A DNA stretch of 64,000 bases from Mangifera indica (GCF_011075055.1 NC_058151.1:10310251-10374250); one strand, 5' to 3'; numbered from the stretch's first letter, positions 50,726 through 63,804 are shown. The notes: generated by a model from the letters alone, not told the origin. Translations and numbers: made by a program.

Positions 50726-53544
50726 ATGAAGCCTCATGGACAATGCCTGTTTCTAGTGTTTGCCTTTTTCTCTGTATCTTTCTTGTCAATTGTTGACTCA
50801 GATCTCGCCTCTGACAGGGCGGCTTTAGTGGCTTTACGTTCAGCCGTCGGTGGCCGCCTGCTTCTCTGGAACCTTACTGACTCTCCTTGCAAATGGGTTG
50901 GAGTGTTTTGTACTCAAGACCGAGTCACTGAGTTACGTCTCCCTGGTATGGGTTTATCCGGGCAGGTCCCTATCGCCATTGGAAACCTCTCTCAGCTTCA
51001 AACTTTGTCTCTCCGTTACAACGCCTTGCGCGGGTCGGTCCCGGTTGATATTGCTCAGCTTTCGAATCTTCGTAACTTGTACCTGCAAGAGAACAAGTTT
51101 TCTGGTGAAATTCCGGAGTTTTTGTTCACTTTGCAGAACTTGATTCGGTTAAACTTAGCGGATAATAACTTCACCGGTACGATCTCTACTAAATTTAATA
51201 ACTTGAAGAGATTAGGGACTCTTTATTTGGAGAACAATAACTTAACTGGGTTTCTCCCGGAACTGGATTTGCCTTCTCTTCAACAATTTAATGTTTCTAA
51301 TAACAACTTGAATGGGCCGATCCCAAAACGGTTAGCTAAAATGGATATAAGTGCGTTTCAGGGAAATGCACTTTGTGGGAAACCGTTAGTATCTTGTAAT
51401 GGTACTCATAGTGGTAATGGATTGTCTGGTGGAGCGATTGCTGGGATTGTTATTGGATCGGTGATTGGATTTTTGATCATTTTAGCATTATTGATATGTT
51501 TGTGTAGAATAAAGAAGAGTGATAATAAGACAACGAGTTCTAAAGATGTAGCTCCAGCAAGTGAAACTGTGAAGCAAAATGAGACTGAAATCTTCCGGGA
51601 AAAGGCATCAGTGAGTAGTCAGAATGTCAGTACTGATTTGCCTAGTGCGGTGAAGGCGGAGGCGAAGAGTAGTGGGGATAAGAATTTGGTGTTCTTTGGG
51701 AAGGGGGCAAAGGTGTTTGATTTGGAGGATTTGTTGAGGGCATCAGCTGAGGTCTTGGGGAAAGGCACATTTGCAACGACTTATAAGGCCACTCTGCAAA
51801 TGGGGCTGGTGGTTGCTGTGAAGAGATTGAAGGATGTGACAATGACGGAGAAGGAATTTCTGGAGAAGATGGAGGTGGTGGGGGCAATGGATCATGAGAA
51901 TTTGGTCCCATTGAGGGCCCATTATTTTAGCAGGGATGAAAAGCTTCTTGCGTATGATTACATGCCTATGGGAAGCTTATCTGCACTTTTACATGGTAAT
52001 CACCTTTTCTCCCTTTGCTTTCCTCTGTTTGCATCATGTTTTACTTTTTTTTGGATTTTTTGTTATGATTGCAGTTTCCTTCACTTTAGGACATGTTGAT
52101 TGATGGAATGTTTTTCTATCACTATTGTGACTTTTTTGTACCTGGTGATATCTTCAAATTTTCTGTTCAATAATAATACTAAATGTGGCCTTCTGACATT
52201 ATTTTTCTGTGAATACATAATCTACTGACTTTAACTTTCAAAGAAAATGGGAAATTGCATCAACAACTAATTACTGTGTTATTTTTTCCTATGGAATTGA
52301 ATTTTTTAGTTGGTCTGTTTTCTTGCTGTGTGTGTCAACAACTAGCCACAGATTAAGGAATTCGATGAATATCTGTTGCTAAAGCTTTTTGTTTGCCATA
52401 TCTTCACTAGTATTTCACTCCGAAAAAGAGGAAAACTTACAATTCTGAGCTCAATGAAATCCTAAGTATGATCTGCGATCAACTAAATTTGTAAATCTTC
52501 TTAGTTGCATTTTCCTTTTTCTAGTCTGTTCTCAGCTGTACCGACTTCAATAATGATAACTTGTGCCTTTTGGAGGGTTTGTATGTTCAACGGGCCTGCT
52601 CCTATTATTGTGCCGTTGACATCGCCAACTGATTTCATAACCCAACTCCTTGGATCTAAGGCTTACAGATTCCTATATATCTAGTGGGACTAGGTTTTAA
52701 CATTAAAATCAATACTATGTATGACGTAGACTGAGACTCCATTATCTTTATGAGTCTCAATATTTTCTATTTCTTTGGTGGTCTGTATTTCACCAAATAG
52801 GAATGAACTTAATTGTTATGGTTCATGAGTTGGACCATGTTTTGTCACATTTTGCTAGCAAAATTTTCCTGTTTTACTCTTTTTAGATCTTTTTTTTTAA
52901 ATCTCTTAACTACAGGAAGCAGAGGTGGTGGTAGGATTCCATTGAATTGGGAAACCAGGTCCAACATTGCCCTTGGAGCTGCCCGAGCTATTTCATACAT
53001 CCATACTCATGGACCAGCGATCTCCCATGGAAATATCAAGTCATCAAATATCCTCTTATCTAAATCCTACGAAGCCCGAGTGTCTGACTTTGGCCTTGCT
53101 CATCTCACAAGCCCCTCGTCCACTCCCAACCGGATTGACGGCTATCGTGCCCCAGAGGTGACTGATGCTCGCAAGGTATCCCAAAAAGCAGATGTCTACA
53201 GCTTTGGTGTGTTGTTACTGGAATTGCTTACAGGGAAGGCACCTACTCAAGCCCTCTTGAACGAGGAAGGAGTGGACCTCCCCAGATGGGTTCAATCCAT
53301 TGTTAAAGAGGAGTGGACTTCTGAGGTGTTTGACCTTGAGCTTCTCAGGTACCAGAATGTCGAGGAGGATATGGTTCAGCTCTTGCAGCTTGCCATTAAT
53401 TGCACTGTTCAGTATCCAGATAAACGTCCATCAATGGCTGAGTTGACAAGCCAGATTGAGGAGATTTGCCATTCTAGCTTACACCCTGGGCCAGACACAA
53501 ATCATGGTTTAATCCATGATTTGGAAGACAGGTCATCCCAGTAG
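50726..53544 (+). CDS. RLK902: LRR receptor-like kinase, RLK902/RKL1 type (atypical kinase domain)
   Basis: Two exons, 50726-51995 and 52916-53544, with a 920-bp GT...AG intron in phase 1, encode 632 residues (family about 640-670). Residues 1-25 form a signal peptide. An N-terminal LRR cap (CKWVGVFC, to 62) and about five LRRs (68-200, such as LSGQVPIAIGNLSQLQTLSL) follow, then a membrane helix at 236-260. The kinase domain has the glycine loop GKGTFA at 345-350 and Lys366 in VAVK. The HRD motif is replaced by HGN (461-463), while DFG (481-483) and APE are kept. The family is therefore called probable inactive receptor kinase and is thought to act with other kinases; in Arabidopsis RLK902 is linked to defence. 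Text from GYRAPEVTDARKVSQKADVY onward is typical of RLK902/RKL1. The single intron position also fits the family. Frames at 50850, 51642(-) and 52967 are shadows. Confidence 0.95.
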
Positions 53545-53920
53545 GCTTACTCAACCGATTCTGTTGCACCACCACCTTCAGCAAATCCATGAGCAAATCT
53601 TTCCTTGTTGCGCCCATTTTTATCATACATAGTCTAGTGTATTAATTGTCTTTAAATTCTTGCGTCAGCCTCTTCAAACTCATGTACCTTGTTTTTTTCC
53701 CTTTATTCTTTCTCATAGCGGCGTTTTTCTTTTCCCGAGGCAGTGATTACTTCCGATGTGTATGCGTTAGGGGGATTCGAATACTATTATTTTACTTGGC
53801 TGTGTGAAAATGTGAATAATTTCCATCTGGTTACATGCTCTTCTGTATGTTACTATCTTTCCTTCTTAATTACTCTTGTTCTTGATGCAACTTTAATGTA
53901 TTGATTTGAACTATTTGTAT
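53545..53920 (+). other. Probable 3' untranslated region of the receptor kinase
   Basis: Unique, moderately AT-rich DNA follows the stop. No AATAAA that I would trust; the end is approximate. Confidence 0.4.
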
Positions 53921-54542
53921 TGGTTGAATTAACATGTACCCATCTGAGTCTTCAACCAGATAATGACTTAAATCTCGCTTTCTCATTGCCAGACTCTGGA
54001 CTTTGGAATCATTTTGTTTTCTGTAGTAATCAAGTTCTTTATGTGAAACCTAAGTTTCTTAATTTACCTGAGTTTCAATGTGAAGAATGCTTTGTTAAGT
54101 AATCAACCTCACAAAATAGTCATTTTGAATGCTTCGCCAGTTGAATAAACTCCCTTTAATTTCTGGTAATACAAACAAAATCCATCCTTAATCTTCCAGA
54201 TAATTACTTTACTGCCTACCCTCTCTTAATTACTTGCACTGTTCATCTTAATCTCTTGAATATTGACCATGCACAAGCCTTTTTTCTTTCCCTTGGTCAT
54301 TTTGGTATTGCTTGAGATGCAACCTTGATTTGTTGAAACAGAGTTATTACTTTGTAAACAATAGTGGTGATTAGCATTTACTTATTTTACAAATTTAGTT
54401 AATTTGGTTTTAAAAGTAGAGCCTGCTGGTGGGTATAGAATAAAAAATCCTTCTGGTTTGTAATTCAAGGTCAAACCCAGTTGGTACAACAACTTGAATG
54501 CTTATAAATGATCAAAATGTTGGGTTATATGTCACTGACAAA
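53921..54542. other. Unique sequence between kinase and TIFY fragment
   Basis: No ORF with recognisable features. I searched it for upstream exons of the TIFY fragment (an MERDFL start, an FSNK motif) and found none. Confidence 0.4.
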
Positions 54543-54978
54543 ATGGAAAAGCACTTCCAGTGAAGTTTGGAAGATGGGTTTGTGATGTTATCATTTTCAT
54601 AACAATTCTAACAAATCTATGAGCATAATTAACAACCAAAGTGTCAAAATCTTGTAATTAAGAAGGATTAAGAAGGAACAACCCATCATTTTTAATCAGT
54701 TGAACTAATATTATAATAAACATTAAGAATAGAGACAGTATCACCTTTACTCTAATGAGCATGGAAAAGCACTTCCAGTGAAGTTTGGAAGATGGGTTTG
54801 TGATGTTATCATTTTCATAACAATTCTAACAAATCTATAAGCATAATTAACAACCAAAGTGTCAAAATCTTGTAATTAAGAAGGATTAAGAAGGAACAAC
54901 CCATCATTTTTAATCAGTTGAACTAATATTATAATAAACATTAAGAATAGAGACAGTATCACCTTTACTCTAATGAGC
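54543..54978. repeat. 218-bp tandem duplication
   Basis: 54543-54760 and 54761-54978 are identical by eye except for one G-to-A difference (CTATGAGCATA against CTATAAGCATA). Both copies begin ATGGAAAAGCACTTCC. The near identity implies a very recent event or an assembly artefact. No coding content. Confidence 0.95.
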
Positions 54979-55094
54979 ATTTCCAAAGAAAACAACTTCA
55001 TGATACCTTTTCTTCCCTAGCATTTTTAAACCAAATTCGAGTAGCTATGCTTTTGATTATAGCAGCAAAGTCCCTGCTCATTTCGTTTTTTCAG

Positions 55095-55700
55095 TTGACA
55101 ATCTTTTATGACAAAGGTGGGGGTGATCAAGCAAGAGAGTACAGATGAAAACCCACTTATAATATATCAAAATCAAACTTTTAATTTATTTTGTGAACAG
55201 TTTCTGATCTCAAAACTGAAATTTACATCTAAACTTAGAGAAAATGTTCAATTCATGTTATTTAGGCGTCAAAATTAATAAATCTTTGTCTTGTAGATGA
55301 TGATGCATGAATTAATATGGTACATTTTATGTATGTGTAAAAACCATGCTTTTTCCTGTACTTTATTTATTAAAAAACTTCAGGGCGAGTTTGTCATGCG
55401 CAGGGCTAACACAAAAGAAGCATCTGAGACGAAGCCATTTGCAGATTACTTTCCGAACAATCAAGCACATTATTCTCCTCAAAATGGCAGTTCACTACAA
55501 TCAACTTCAGCAAAATATATAGCAGGAAGTATGTAAAGTAACTGTCCTTGAAATGAGTCATTAACTCTACTTCTAATAAATAAATATAGTTATATATATT
55601 GTCACTGGTTTGACATTTTCATGCCGCAGCTGTGCCTGAAGCTCGCAAAGCATCCTTGGATCGTTTCTTGGAGAGGCGCAAGGACCAGTCTCAATACTGA
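55095..55700 (+). pseudogene. TIFY/JAZ-type gene fragment (TIFY core and Jas motif)
   Basis: After a CAG acceptor, 55095-55116 reads LTIFYDK, the TIFY core, but the rest of that domain is absent. Further on, 55384-55528 (after CTTCAG, ending before GTATGT) and 55630-55700 (after CCGCAG) join in phase to give ...SAKYIAGTVPEARKASLDR and FLERRKDQSQY then TGA. VPEARKASLDRFLERRK fits the Jas motif (x-P-x-ARKASL-x-RFLE-KRK) of JAZ repressors, which binds COI1 and MYC factors. The TIFY piece and the Jas exons cannot be joined in frame, and no N-terminal exons are found. It therefore seems a remnant rather than a working gene. Next to an RLK902-type kinase, JAZ3/JAZ4 (TIFY6) is the expected neighbour. 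A second TIFY6-like start lies at 63805. Confidence 0.68.
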
Positions 55701-56600
55701 ATCAGCTTAATCATGTAAGTCCCTCAACAAAATCTAAAATCTTCCCTATTGAATGGCCTAAGTTTATATGAAGGTGCATTTGCAAATACATCAGTTGGAG
55801 TTTATTTGATTCATCATGCCAATTATAACTGTGAAGTATGCTCTAACAAGGGCTTCTAAAAAAGGATGTGCCGCAATTAGCTACCTTACTGGCCGAAAAT
55901 TTACGCCGCTTGCCTGAGCTATTATGCATTTATTTATTTACGTTTCAGTACGTCCAAAGTCAAATTAAAATGAGTTCGAATTCAACTCTATTTGAATAGG
56001 GTCAAATTCAAGCTTAACTTAAAGCTATTTGAACACAAACTAAACTATAAACTCAGTGTATTACTATAACCGAATAAAAAATATTAAAATAATACCATTT
56101 TAATACGTATTAATGAAAACAAGTTTGACAAACTGAACACTTTTTAAACTCAAACTCTTAAGCATAAATTCATTTAAACAAAATCATTTTAGACTCTTTC
56201 AAACCAAATTCATTTTCAAGTTTGAATAAACTTGATTCAAATACAACTCCATCGTCCAGGCCTTCTTATTCCTATCTTCTGCTATAATATGTAATTAACT
56301 ACTGCCTAAAATTGAACTTAATTATGAATTGGCAGTTCCAGATTTGTAAAACCAACTACTTGTCATTGACAACTCCTGTCAAAATGATTCAACAGAAAAT
56401 TTTAGCTTGCTTAACATTCAGGAAATGCGCTCCTTCTAATATCAATCTTACACAATGCTTGGTGTAAGTTTCTGACATGCTCAGGTGTGCCAGTTGTAGC
56501 TCATGCAGTTAATATGTACTATACAAATTGCAGATTTAAAGAAAAAGTACAGTTAATCAGGTTGACCAGGCTCTTTCTATTTTGATTATTCACACAACAA
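55701..56600. other. Intergenic DNA with dispersed repeat, copy 2 (55965-56255)
   Basis: It holds the second CTCGAA-type dispersed repeat described at 49890. No gene seen. The last 200 bases may be the 3' end of the minus-strand ARL8 transcript. Confidence 0.45.
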
Positions 56601-56806
56601 AGAAGAAATTAAAGAAATAAAACGCACAAAAGATTTTGTTCAAATATTTCAGCACTGCACAAACACTCATTTGGAGCACAACTGAAACCAAATAGGAGGT
56701 GACATTCCACCTGGACGGTTTTCATAACTGGTTGTCTCAAGCTTTGTGCTTTCACGTTCATCATTCTTCAAGAAGATACAAGTTGGTATAAACATCAAAC
56801 CATGTT

Positions 56807-59800
56807 TCATTTGGCAGCTTTTGAATGCTTGATAAGCCAATCAATCACAACATCTATGTTTACCGAATCTTTGCATGAGATCATGTAGCAACACACCTCT
56901 CTATCCGTTATTGATGCAAGGCCTCTGAAAACACCAAACAGAAAGTGAAAAGATATTTCACCAAATAACTCTTGAAGAAATAATATAACAGCTTGACTCA
57001 TCAGTGTGGTAATATGATAAATTCTTGTAAATTTCCCCAAACTTACAGCTGATCAACTAAAGCTTGCTTGGAAAGGGCTTCTGATTTGTCAATTTTGTTG
57101 CCAAGAACAAGTAAAGGGATTCCACTTAATGAAGGTTTCATCAATAGGTCAAACAACTCACTACGAGATATGGGAACGCTATCTCTGTCTGCAGCATCAA
57201 CCACATATCTGTCCCCATTCATGAATAAGAAGGAAAACAAAGTCAATCCATTTGAAAGAGATTCCAGCTCATTAGGCACTCCAGCCCAGCTGACTATATA
57301 CTAAGCACCATTACCACTGCACCCTTATGATAAGCTGAACAAAATAAAAGCCTGGAATCCTACAACTATAAAGTTTTCAACACCAGAAGACAGCTCATCA
57401 ATGTATGAGGGTTTGTTGAGAATGCAACGATCATATTAGTTCTTAACAAGTATAATCATAGTTTACATTCTCTAGACAACGCATTGAAGACATGAATGAA
57501 ACAAACAAGCTAGAATTTTGCCCAGAATGAAGATGAAGTAAAAGCTTTCAAGCAGAAGGCAAACAAAAGCCTTTCATCATTTAGAATTCCAAAATTTTGA
57601 TTCTAACAAAGCATCGCTTTTCTGGCTTTAGAAAAAGCAATTGTCAGTGTATCTTATAGGATTGAGAATTTGTAGGACCACACACATTAATGTCAAATAG
57701 TCAATATTCAGTTTCAATACCATGGAATACAGAGTTTTAAAAAAAAAAAGATTTTGGTAACACTAAAGCAGAACTAAGAAATTAAATATAACATTGATTA
57801 CCAATTATGATACTGAAGGAACTCTAATTACCAAAGTCTATTCTCACAGGCCCAAGAGAGAGAAATAAGGAGCATCTGGTGGGAAAGGCAGTAGAAAAAA
57901 GTGGTCCAGGAGTGTTTTCTTCAGCAGCACCAGCACTTCCGTGAGCCATGCGGCTGGTTATGTCTGAAGCTTAGCCTAAAAATCATTAGGGTGGGAACAG
58001 AAAGAGAGCAGGAGAGAATGGAAGGAATTACGGAATTATATAGAAATGTGTATCCGAGTTTTGTACTCGCTGGAGAGGACAGACCTCTCAAAAGCCAGAA
58101 TTACTTAGTTTGATTGATTGAAATATTAATTGTTGTAATGGATGGTACTGCAAAGACTGAATTTCAATAATTCATTTATCCTCTTTCTATTCATTCCCTT
58201 TGCTGTCTCTATGTACTGTTCGATCGTTGAATGCTCTATTTCTTCCATTACATTCTGCTCCTCTACTACTTGTTCTGGTTTTGATTTGTTGGATTGGTTG
58301 AATGTGTGCTAAACCACTTCCCCATTTTGCTGGGGTGTGGTCATCTCAGGGAGTATTAAATATTGGCTGAGAAGAGGTTGGAGGCTTTCGGAGATTCTTT
58401 TTGGAAGCTGAGCAGGAGGTGATTCAAAGGAATTTGAACAGGTACCTATCACATACTTCTTATAATGTGGAAGGAAAGAATTAATGAAATTGTCTTTCAA
58501 CATAAGTTCAGTGCTGTTAAGGAGATCAAGAATATATCAAACATATTATAAGGTCAAGTTTTCCAGTCTAGTGAACATCCTAGGATACCGTACATACGCA
58601 TATGAAGAAATTCCTTTGTCAAAGGAAAACCAATGCATTCAAAATTAAGAAAACCAAAAACAACGAGTTAATAATAGAACAGAGAAGATCAAGAGGCCAA
58701 GAAGTATTACAGAATTGCAGAGACCCCACGACAATAACGCTCCCACATTGTACGGAACCTTCGTTGTCCTCCAAGATCCCATAGCTTTATTGTGACATTA
58801 CCCTTCGTAACTTTTCGCATATTAAATCCAACCTGGTTTCATTTTAATAATTTCCTTAATGCATCCAAAAATTACCTTAAATGCTTAAATTAGAATTTCT
58901 TTCAAGTAAAAGAAACCTACAGTTGGAATCATGTCCTCACTATAGCCTCCTGTCTGAAACAATCAAAGAAATTATGTTAATAGAAAAGCTCAGACAGTTA
59001 CTATCAACTAGACCAGAAAAAATTGCACAGAGAGTGTTCACCCACAGCAATTGAATTAACTAGAGACGTCTTTCCTGCATTTTGAAGGCCAACAAGGGAA
59101 AGTTCCATCTCCTGCTTAAAGAATAAGCTGATATAGAGAAACATAGTCAGAAAAGAAATAAGCTTCAGCATTGAGGAGATTATACAACAATCACTTTAGA
59201 TATAGAAAACAATCTAGGATAGAGAGACAGAGAGATATTACACCAGAATAAAATTCTCAGAATTAAATTAGGATTCAATTTGACCAGAATTTTCAAAAAT
59301 AAAACTATACAAACAATATAGATATTACAGTAACAAATACACTGAATTAAATGAAGTGCAAAAAATCAATGCTCAAATTGATGAATGAAAATCAGTAATG
59401 ATTATATCATGTGTAAATTGTTTTCTAGCATTTCAGTTCATTATTAACCTCGACTATCCCATATAATAGATACAGATTTCTGAAATACTTTCTCTTAGCC
59501 AATGCTGAAGGTATTATGTGATTCCAGCCATGTTACTCATTAGTTCTTCCGATTATTTACCAAATATCATGCAGTTGAGAACCAAAAGATTAGATAACAA
59601 TTAAAGATCTCCTTTTCTCTACTTTTCATCTTTCCAAAGTCAACAAACCTAATTATACACCAGAATGACACACACTATACATTAATGTTGTAACAAAAAT
59701 TTGAAACACTTGCAGCTAGTGCACTACAGCAATTTCATGGGTAACATCTTGAACACAGCCAATGTAAAAAATAATGTGAAGGTTACAGATAAAACATGTC

Positions 59801-60708
59801 CAAAAGTAGACAGATTTTATGATTTCCATGCATAATGTTCACATAGTTGTCTCAATCATATACATAGATCACAACAGCAGCTAGAAAATCTTCACATGAG
59901 CAGTAATGAAACCAGATTCTACTAAAAAAGAAAAATCATTTACTAAAGGTGAATATTATGCTTATACTGAGAAAAAAATAAAGGAGAAGAAAAATCTTCT
60001 GCTTTTGCATGCCGAATCTTCCATAGGAAATTCGAATATATCTAATTCTCTAAAATTTAAACTGCCCTAAGTTATTGCATATTGTAGTACAAAATTAATT
60101 TAAAATATTTATAACTCCAAAAATCTCATAAGTTGAATGTGAAATCCATTAAGTGTTGTTGATTATAAATGATAGATCATAAACAAGAAGAAGGCAAGAA
60201 CATGCTCGCTCAATAGAAGGAAGAAAAGTTTCAACAAATTTTGACTAATCAATCTTAGTGGTACCAGTTACTATGTAGCTTGCCATACTTGTTCAGGTGG
60301 CGTTTTAAAAAATAAATTTTTATTTTTTACTAATTTCATAGGATAGTTTAAGGTTTGACTTGAATTCAAACAAATTTTTATCGGTTTTAGAGTCGCTATC
60401 AAACTTCCCGAACATTACGAAAACCACCAATGTCCCGCAAAATTTTACAACTTCCAAAAGGAAGTTTCAGCCTATTTTAAAAACAACTGTCTCCTCTAAT
60501 TAACCCAGATTCCACACATAAAACCCAGAAATAAAATTGCGTTAAAATTAAGAACTATTCTCATTCTGCCATAAATCGCTATAACTTGAATACAGTGAGC
60601 AACGAAAAAAAACAAGATCACAACAGTTGAAGGTAAGAAATTGAAGAGAAACAAAAGGAAAAGAAGATACCTTCGGAGCCAACTGAGAAGAGAATCGAAG
60701 AACCCCAT
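56807..60708 (-). CDS. ARL8: ADP-ribosylation factor-like GTPase ARL8 (ARLA1 type)
   Basis: Six exons on the minus strand, 60671-60708, 59046-59127, 58921-58953, 58711-58832, 57047-57208 and 56807-56924, all with GT...AG and matching phases, encode 184 residues, the family length. It starts [20 protein letters not shown], an amphipathic helix that replaces the myristoylated start of ARFs. GTPase motifs are GLQNAGKT (26-33), WDLGGQ (69-74), NKID (129-132) and ISCK (161-164). ARL8 proteins recruit effectors on late endomembranes; in plants they are also host factors for tobamovirus replication (TOM2-related work), which I recall rather than see. The start was chosen because the helix matches the family exactly. 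Introns of about 1.5 kb follow exons 1 and 4. ORFs within introns (57901-58113, 58309-58503, 58602-58784) are not supported. Confidence 0.97.
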
Positions 60709-60990
60709 GTGGAGAGAAAAAGGAAAGATGAGGAAAGTGGGAATAGAGAGCGCAAGGGTTGAGTAACGATGTTGTTTAGCATCATTGGATTGAGGAAACG
60801 AGTAAAATGAAATGAGAGTATAATTCAGGAGGAGTGTCGCATCGGTTATCCCGTCTGGTAGCTTCTGTGATTTTTCTGTGCTTATTTTTTATTTGGGCCG
60901 AAATTCGGCGGCTCTTAATTATTAGTATGGGGACAATACATCCAATCCAGGCCCACAGGTATATTGTCATTTTCTGCTAACTGATTCCTA
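60709..60990 (-). promoter_or_regulatory. Leader and promoter region of ARL8
   Basis: This stretch just upstream of the ARL8 start has a mixed composition and no repeats; it is the probable 5' UTR and core promoter. The minus ORF at 60782-60970 lies in it and is not a known protein. No clear TATA box. Confidence 0.45.
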
Positions 60991-61315
60991 CTAGGACTCT
61001 TTTACCGTGTGCATAATCATTTCTTTCCTATTTCAGCTTATAAAAGTATTTTTCGTTTGGTAAGTTTACAAAAATAAATTCGACTCCATCATTTGACCCT
61101 TTTTTTACGTTTAAAATATGAAATATTGATATTTTTAAAATTTTTTCAGTAATATTATATAATATTATAATATTATATATATTTAAAATAAATATAAAAA
61201 TAATATATTAATTTATGATTGAGTATTATTTATTTTTAATTTAAAATTTCGACTAAATATATTAATGAGTTATATTGAGCCCTTGCCTGTTAATTTGTGG
61301 GTCTTGCGGGATATC

Positions 61316-61346
<31 letters not shown>

Positions 61347-62478
61347 TCGAAATTTTGTTGTGTTTTTTACACATTATTAATCAATGCATGTTATATGATA
61401 TAAGAAGTTCAGTGATAAAACCTGTATTTACTTTTTTGCTCATTTAATCATCTCTTCTATTTGCCTCTCTATTCTTTTATGTTTCGCCTCCTAAGTATAT
61501 TACAACATTACTATTATTTGTTGGTTAGTTTCCCATTTTAATTTGCGTGTGGTGACCCATTAACTTGACATGATATGACATAAAAAAAATCAGATTAGAG
61601 TTGATTTTTTGACATGAAATTTAATTCAGATTAATTTGATACGACTGAAATTAAATTAAATAGTATTATAGTTCACACGAAAGTATTCCAATATGATCCG
61701 AATCGATGCAAATGTTTTGAAAAAAATATTACTTTAATAGATTACGTGTAGTTATATCTTTATATAATTATAATTACTCATATTATTTTTTATTTTTATT
61801 TAAATATTTTATTTTATTATTAAATAATAAGAATTTGGTTTAGTTAGTCTAATTATAAATGTGTTTTTTAAAGGTTTTACTTATATTATAATAAGAATTT
61901 GAAATTTTTATAAGTTGTATATAATTGTATCTTTGTTTAATTTTAATTACACATATTATTATTTTTTATTTAAATATTTTATTTTATTATTAAGTATTAA
62001 AAATTTGATTTGATTATTGATACTATTGAGATGTTTTAAAAGTCTTAATATGTAAATTTTTTAAGTATTTATCAATAAAATCAAATGTTATATTGTGTGT
62101 TTTATTAATAATAGACTGAAGTAATTTGATAAAAAAATTAAAACGATAAAAATACTTGAGAGAGTGAAAATTATAGATAATTTCGGTTAAATTGGGTCAA
62201 GCTGGGTCAACTCAATTATTATATGGTTGGGTTAGGGTTAAAAAATTTCAGTACTATTTTAATTCGGATCTGGTTAGAGTTAAAAGTCTCTGACACAAAA
62301 TTCGAATTAACTCGATACATATACGACCTAATAATACGAACTATCAGGTCTACTTACAAACAATCAGTAAATCAATGTTTTAAGAATTAAACCGGGACAT
62401 GAATTGTTTTAAGTACTGGTTCTGATCGAACCAGTCGATCCAACCAAAGTTTCAGTTTTGTATAAAAACCTAAAAAAA
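60991..62478. other. AT-rich intergenic DNA with repeats
   Basis: It contains a partial family P sequence (61145-61260), an (AT)n run (61312-61342) and a diverged family D repeat (about 61545-62370, ending CTATCAGGTCTAC). No gene. Confidence 0.5.
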
Positions 62479-62650
62479 TTACGTTTTATTATATTTGATT
62501 TACATACTGAATTTTATTTTATGTATAATTTTCAATTTAAACCCAGCAAAACACGTGTTGAAATACTATTACATGTGATTTACACATTGAATTTTATTTT
62601 ATGTATAATTTTCAATTTAAATCCTATAAAATACGTATTGAAATGCTATT
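62479..62650. repeat. 80-bp tandem duplication
   Basis: TTTTATTTTATGTATAATTT with its flanks occurs twice, 80 bases apart (62509 and 62589), with a few mismatches. The ORF at 62458-62667 is this duplication translated. Confidence 0.85.
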
Positions 62651-62849
62651 ATTGGTTAATTATGTAACATAACCGTTACAACACAAATCCAAACAATAAT
62701 CAAACCTATTACATTAAACAAAACATATGTAGATATTGAAGTTTGAACAAAACACAAATCTAATATATGCATTTAACATAGTATTACAAATACAGTAGAG
62801 ATACATAATATTACAAATTTGTAACAATAACAATAATAAATATTGATGC

Positions 62850-63480
62850 ATGTTTTTTATTTTTTTTATAAGTAAATGAATATATTAACAAAAAATAAAT
62901 AAAAGAACTCTTAAAAGAGGATCGGAAATAATCAAAACTCGACCAAACTTGAGAAAGGTAGCAAAAACCATCACTAGATAAGCCTGAAACAAACTTGAAA
63001 GACCACAAACACAAAAACAGCCAAACAAAAGAACCAACACCACCACAAAATAACAACGCAAAAGAAACACAAGAAATAACAACCATCAAAACCCGGCAAG
63101 AGGATAAAATCCCGAGCAATCACCGAGAGACCAACAGAAGGCAACTGGGCCTAGGCGACCGGAAGGTGACATGACACCCAAGAAAATCTGAAAAATCTAG
63201 AAACAAATCAGTAGAAAACTTGGCAAGGAACCTGCACAATGTTAGCAACCGTCACCTATCCGTAATTCGTCATTGTCCAACATCGTCAGCCACCGTCCTC
63301 AAACGTCATCGGCAACCAGCGTATCAAGTCTTCAAACAACATCGGCAATTGGACATAGTAGCAACGACGATTAAAGGAGCTGGAAAATTAGGGATTTGTC
63401 GATTTAATTTATATATATATTTTTTATTTAAATTGAAACCAGTCCAGGATGAGTTGGATTGAATGTTGGACCATCATTAA
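62850..63480 (-). mobile_element. Probable 3' end of a LINE or similar retroelement
   Basis: On the minus strand the sequence ends TTTATTAACA-like text, ATATTCATTTACTTAT and then an A-rich tail (complement of 62850-62876), in the style of plant LINE 3' ends. The body is GTTTTTGTG-rich and more GC-rich than its surroundings, with no intact ORF; the minus ORFs at 62811-63119 overlap it. No reverse transcriptase is visible, so a 5'-truncated copy is likely. Confidence 0.4.
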
Positions 63481-63804
63481 ACTGTCAGTCTGCCTACCAT
63501 TTACTCCAAAAATTAATTAAAAACCGTTCTACGCACTATAGAAATTGCTACAGTATTCGATTCACCGGCTGGTTGGTCTAGCCGGCTGGTCCAATTCAAT
63601 CCTGCAATCCATGCACTAGATAAGTCAAAACTAATTCTTCCAAACAATCACTTCCAATTCCCACACAAAACAAATAATCAAAGATTCAAACAAGCTTAAT
63701 CATATTTCAAAAATTTGTCTTTTCTCTCTGCAACTTCGTCTTCTTAATATTCTATATCTCTTTGTTCTCCAAAAATTTTACCCTTAAGTCGTCGTTTTGC
63801 TGAG

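Noticed and set aside
51642..51911. Proline-rich minus-strand ORF inside the receptor kinase
   Set aside because: It is the complement of a G-rich kinase exon and resembles no proline-rich protein.
53769..53780. GATTCGAATAC as a tRNA T-loop
   Set aside because: No acceptor, anticodon arm or A-box-like sequence lies at the right distance.
57901..58113. 70-codon plus-strand ORF between ARL8 exons
   Set aside because: It lies in the ARL8 intron 4, shows no known domain, and has no promoter or splice support.
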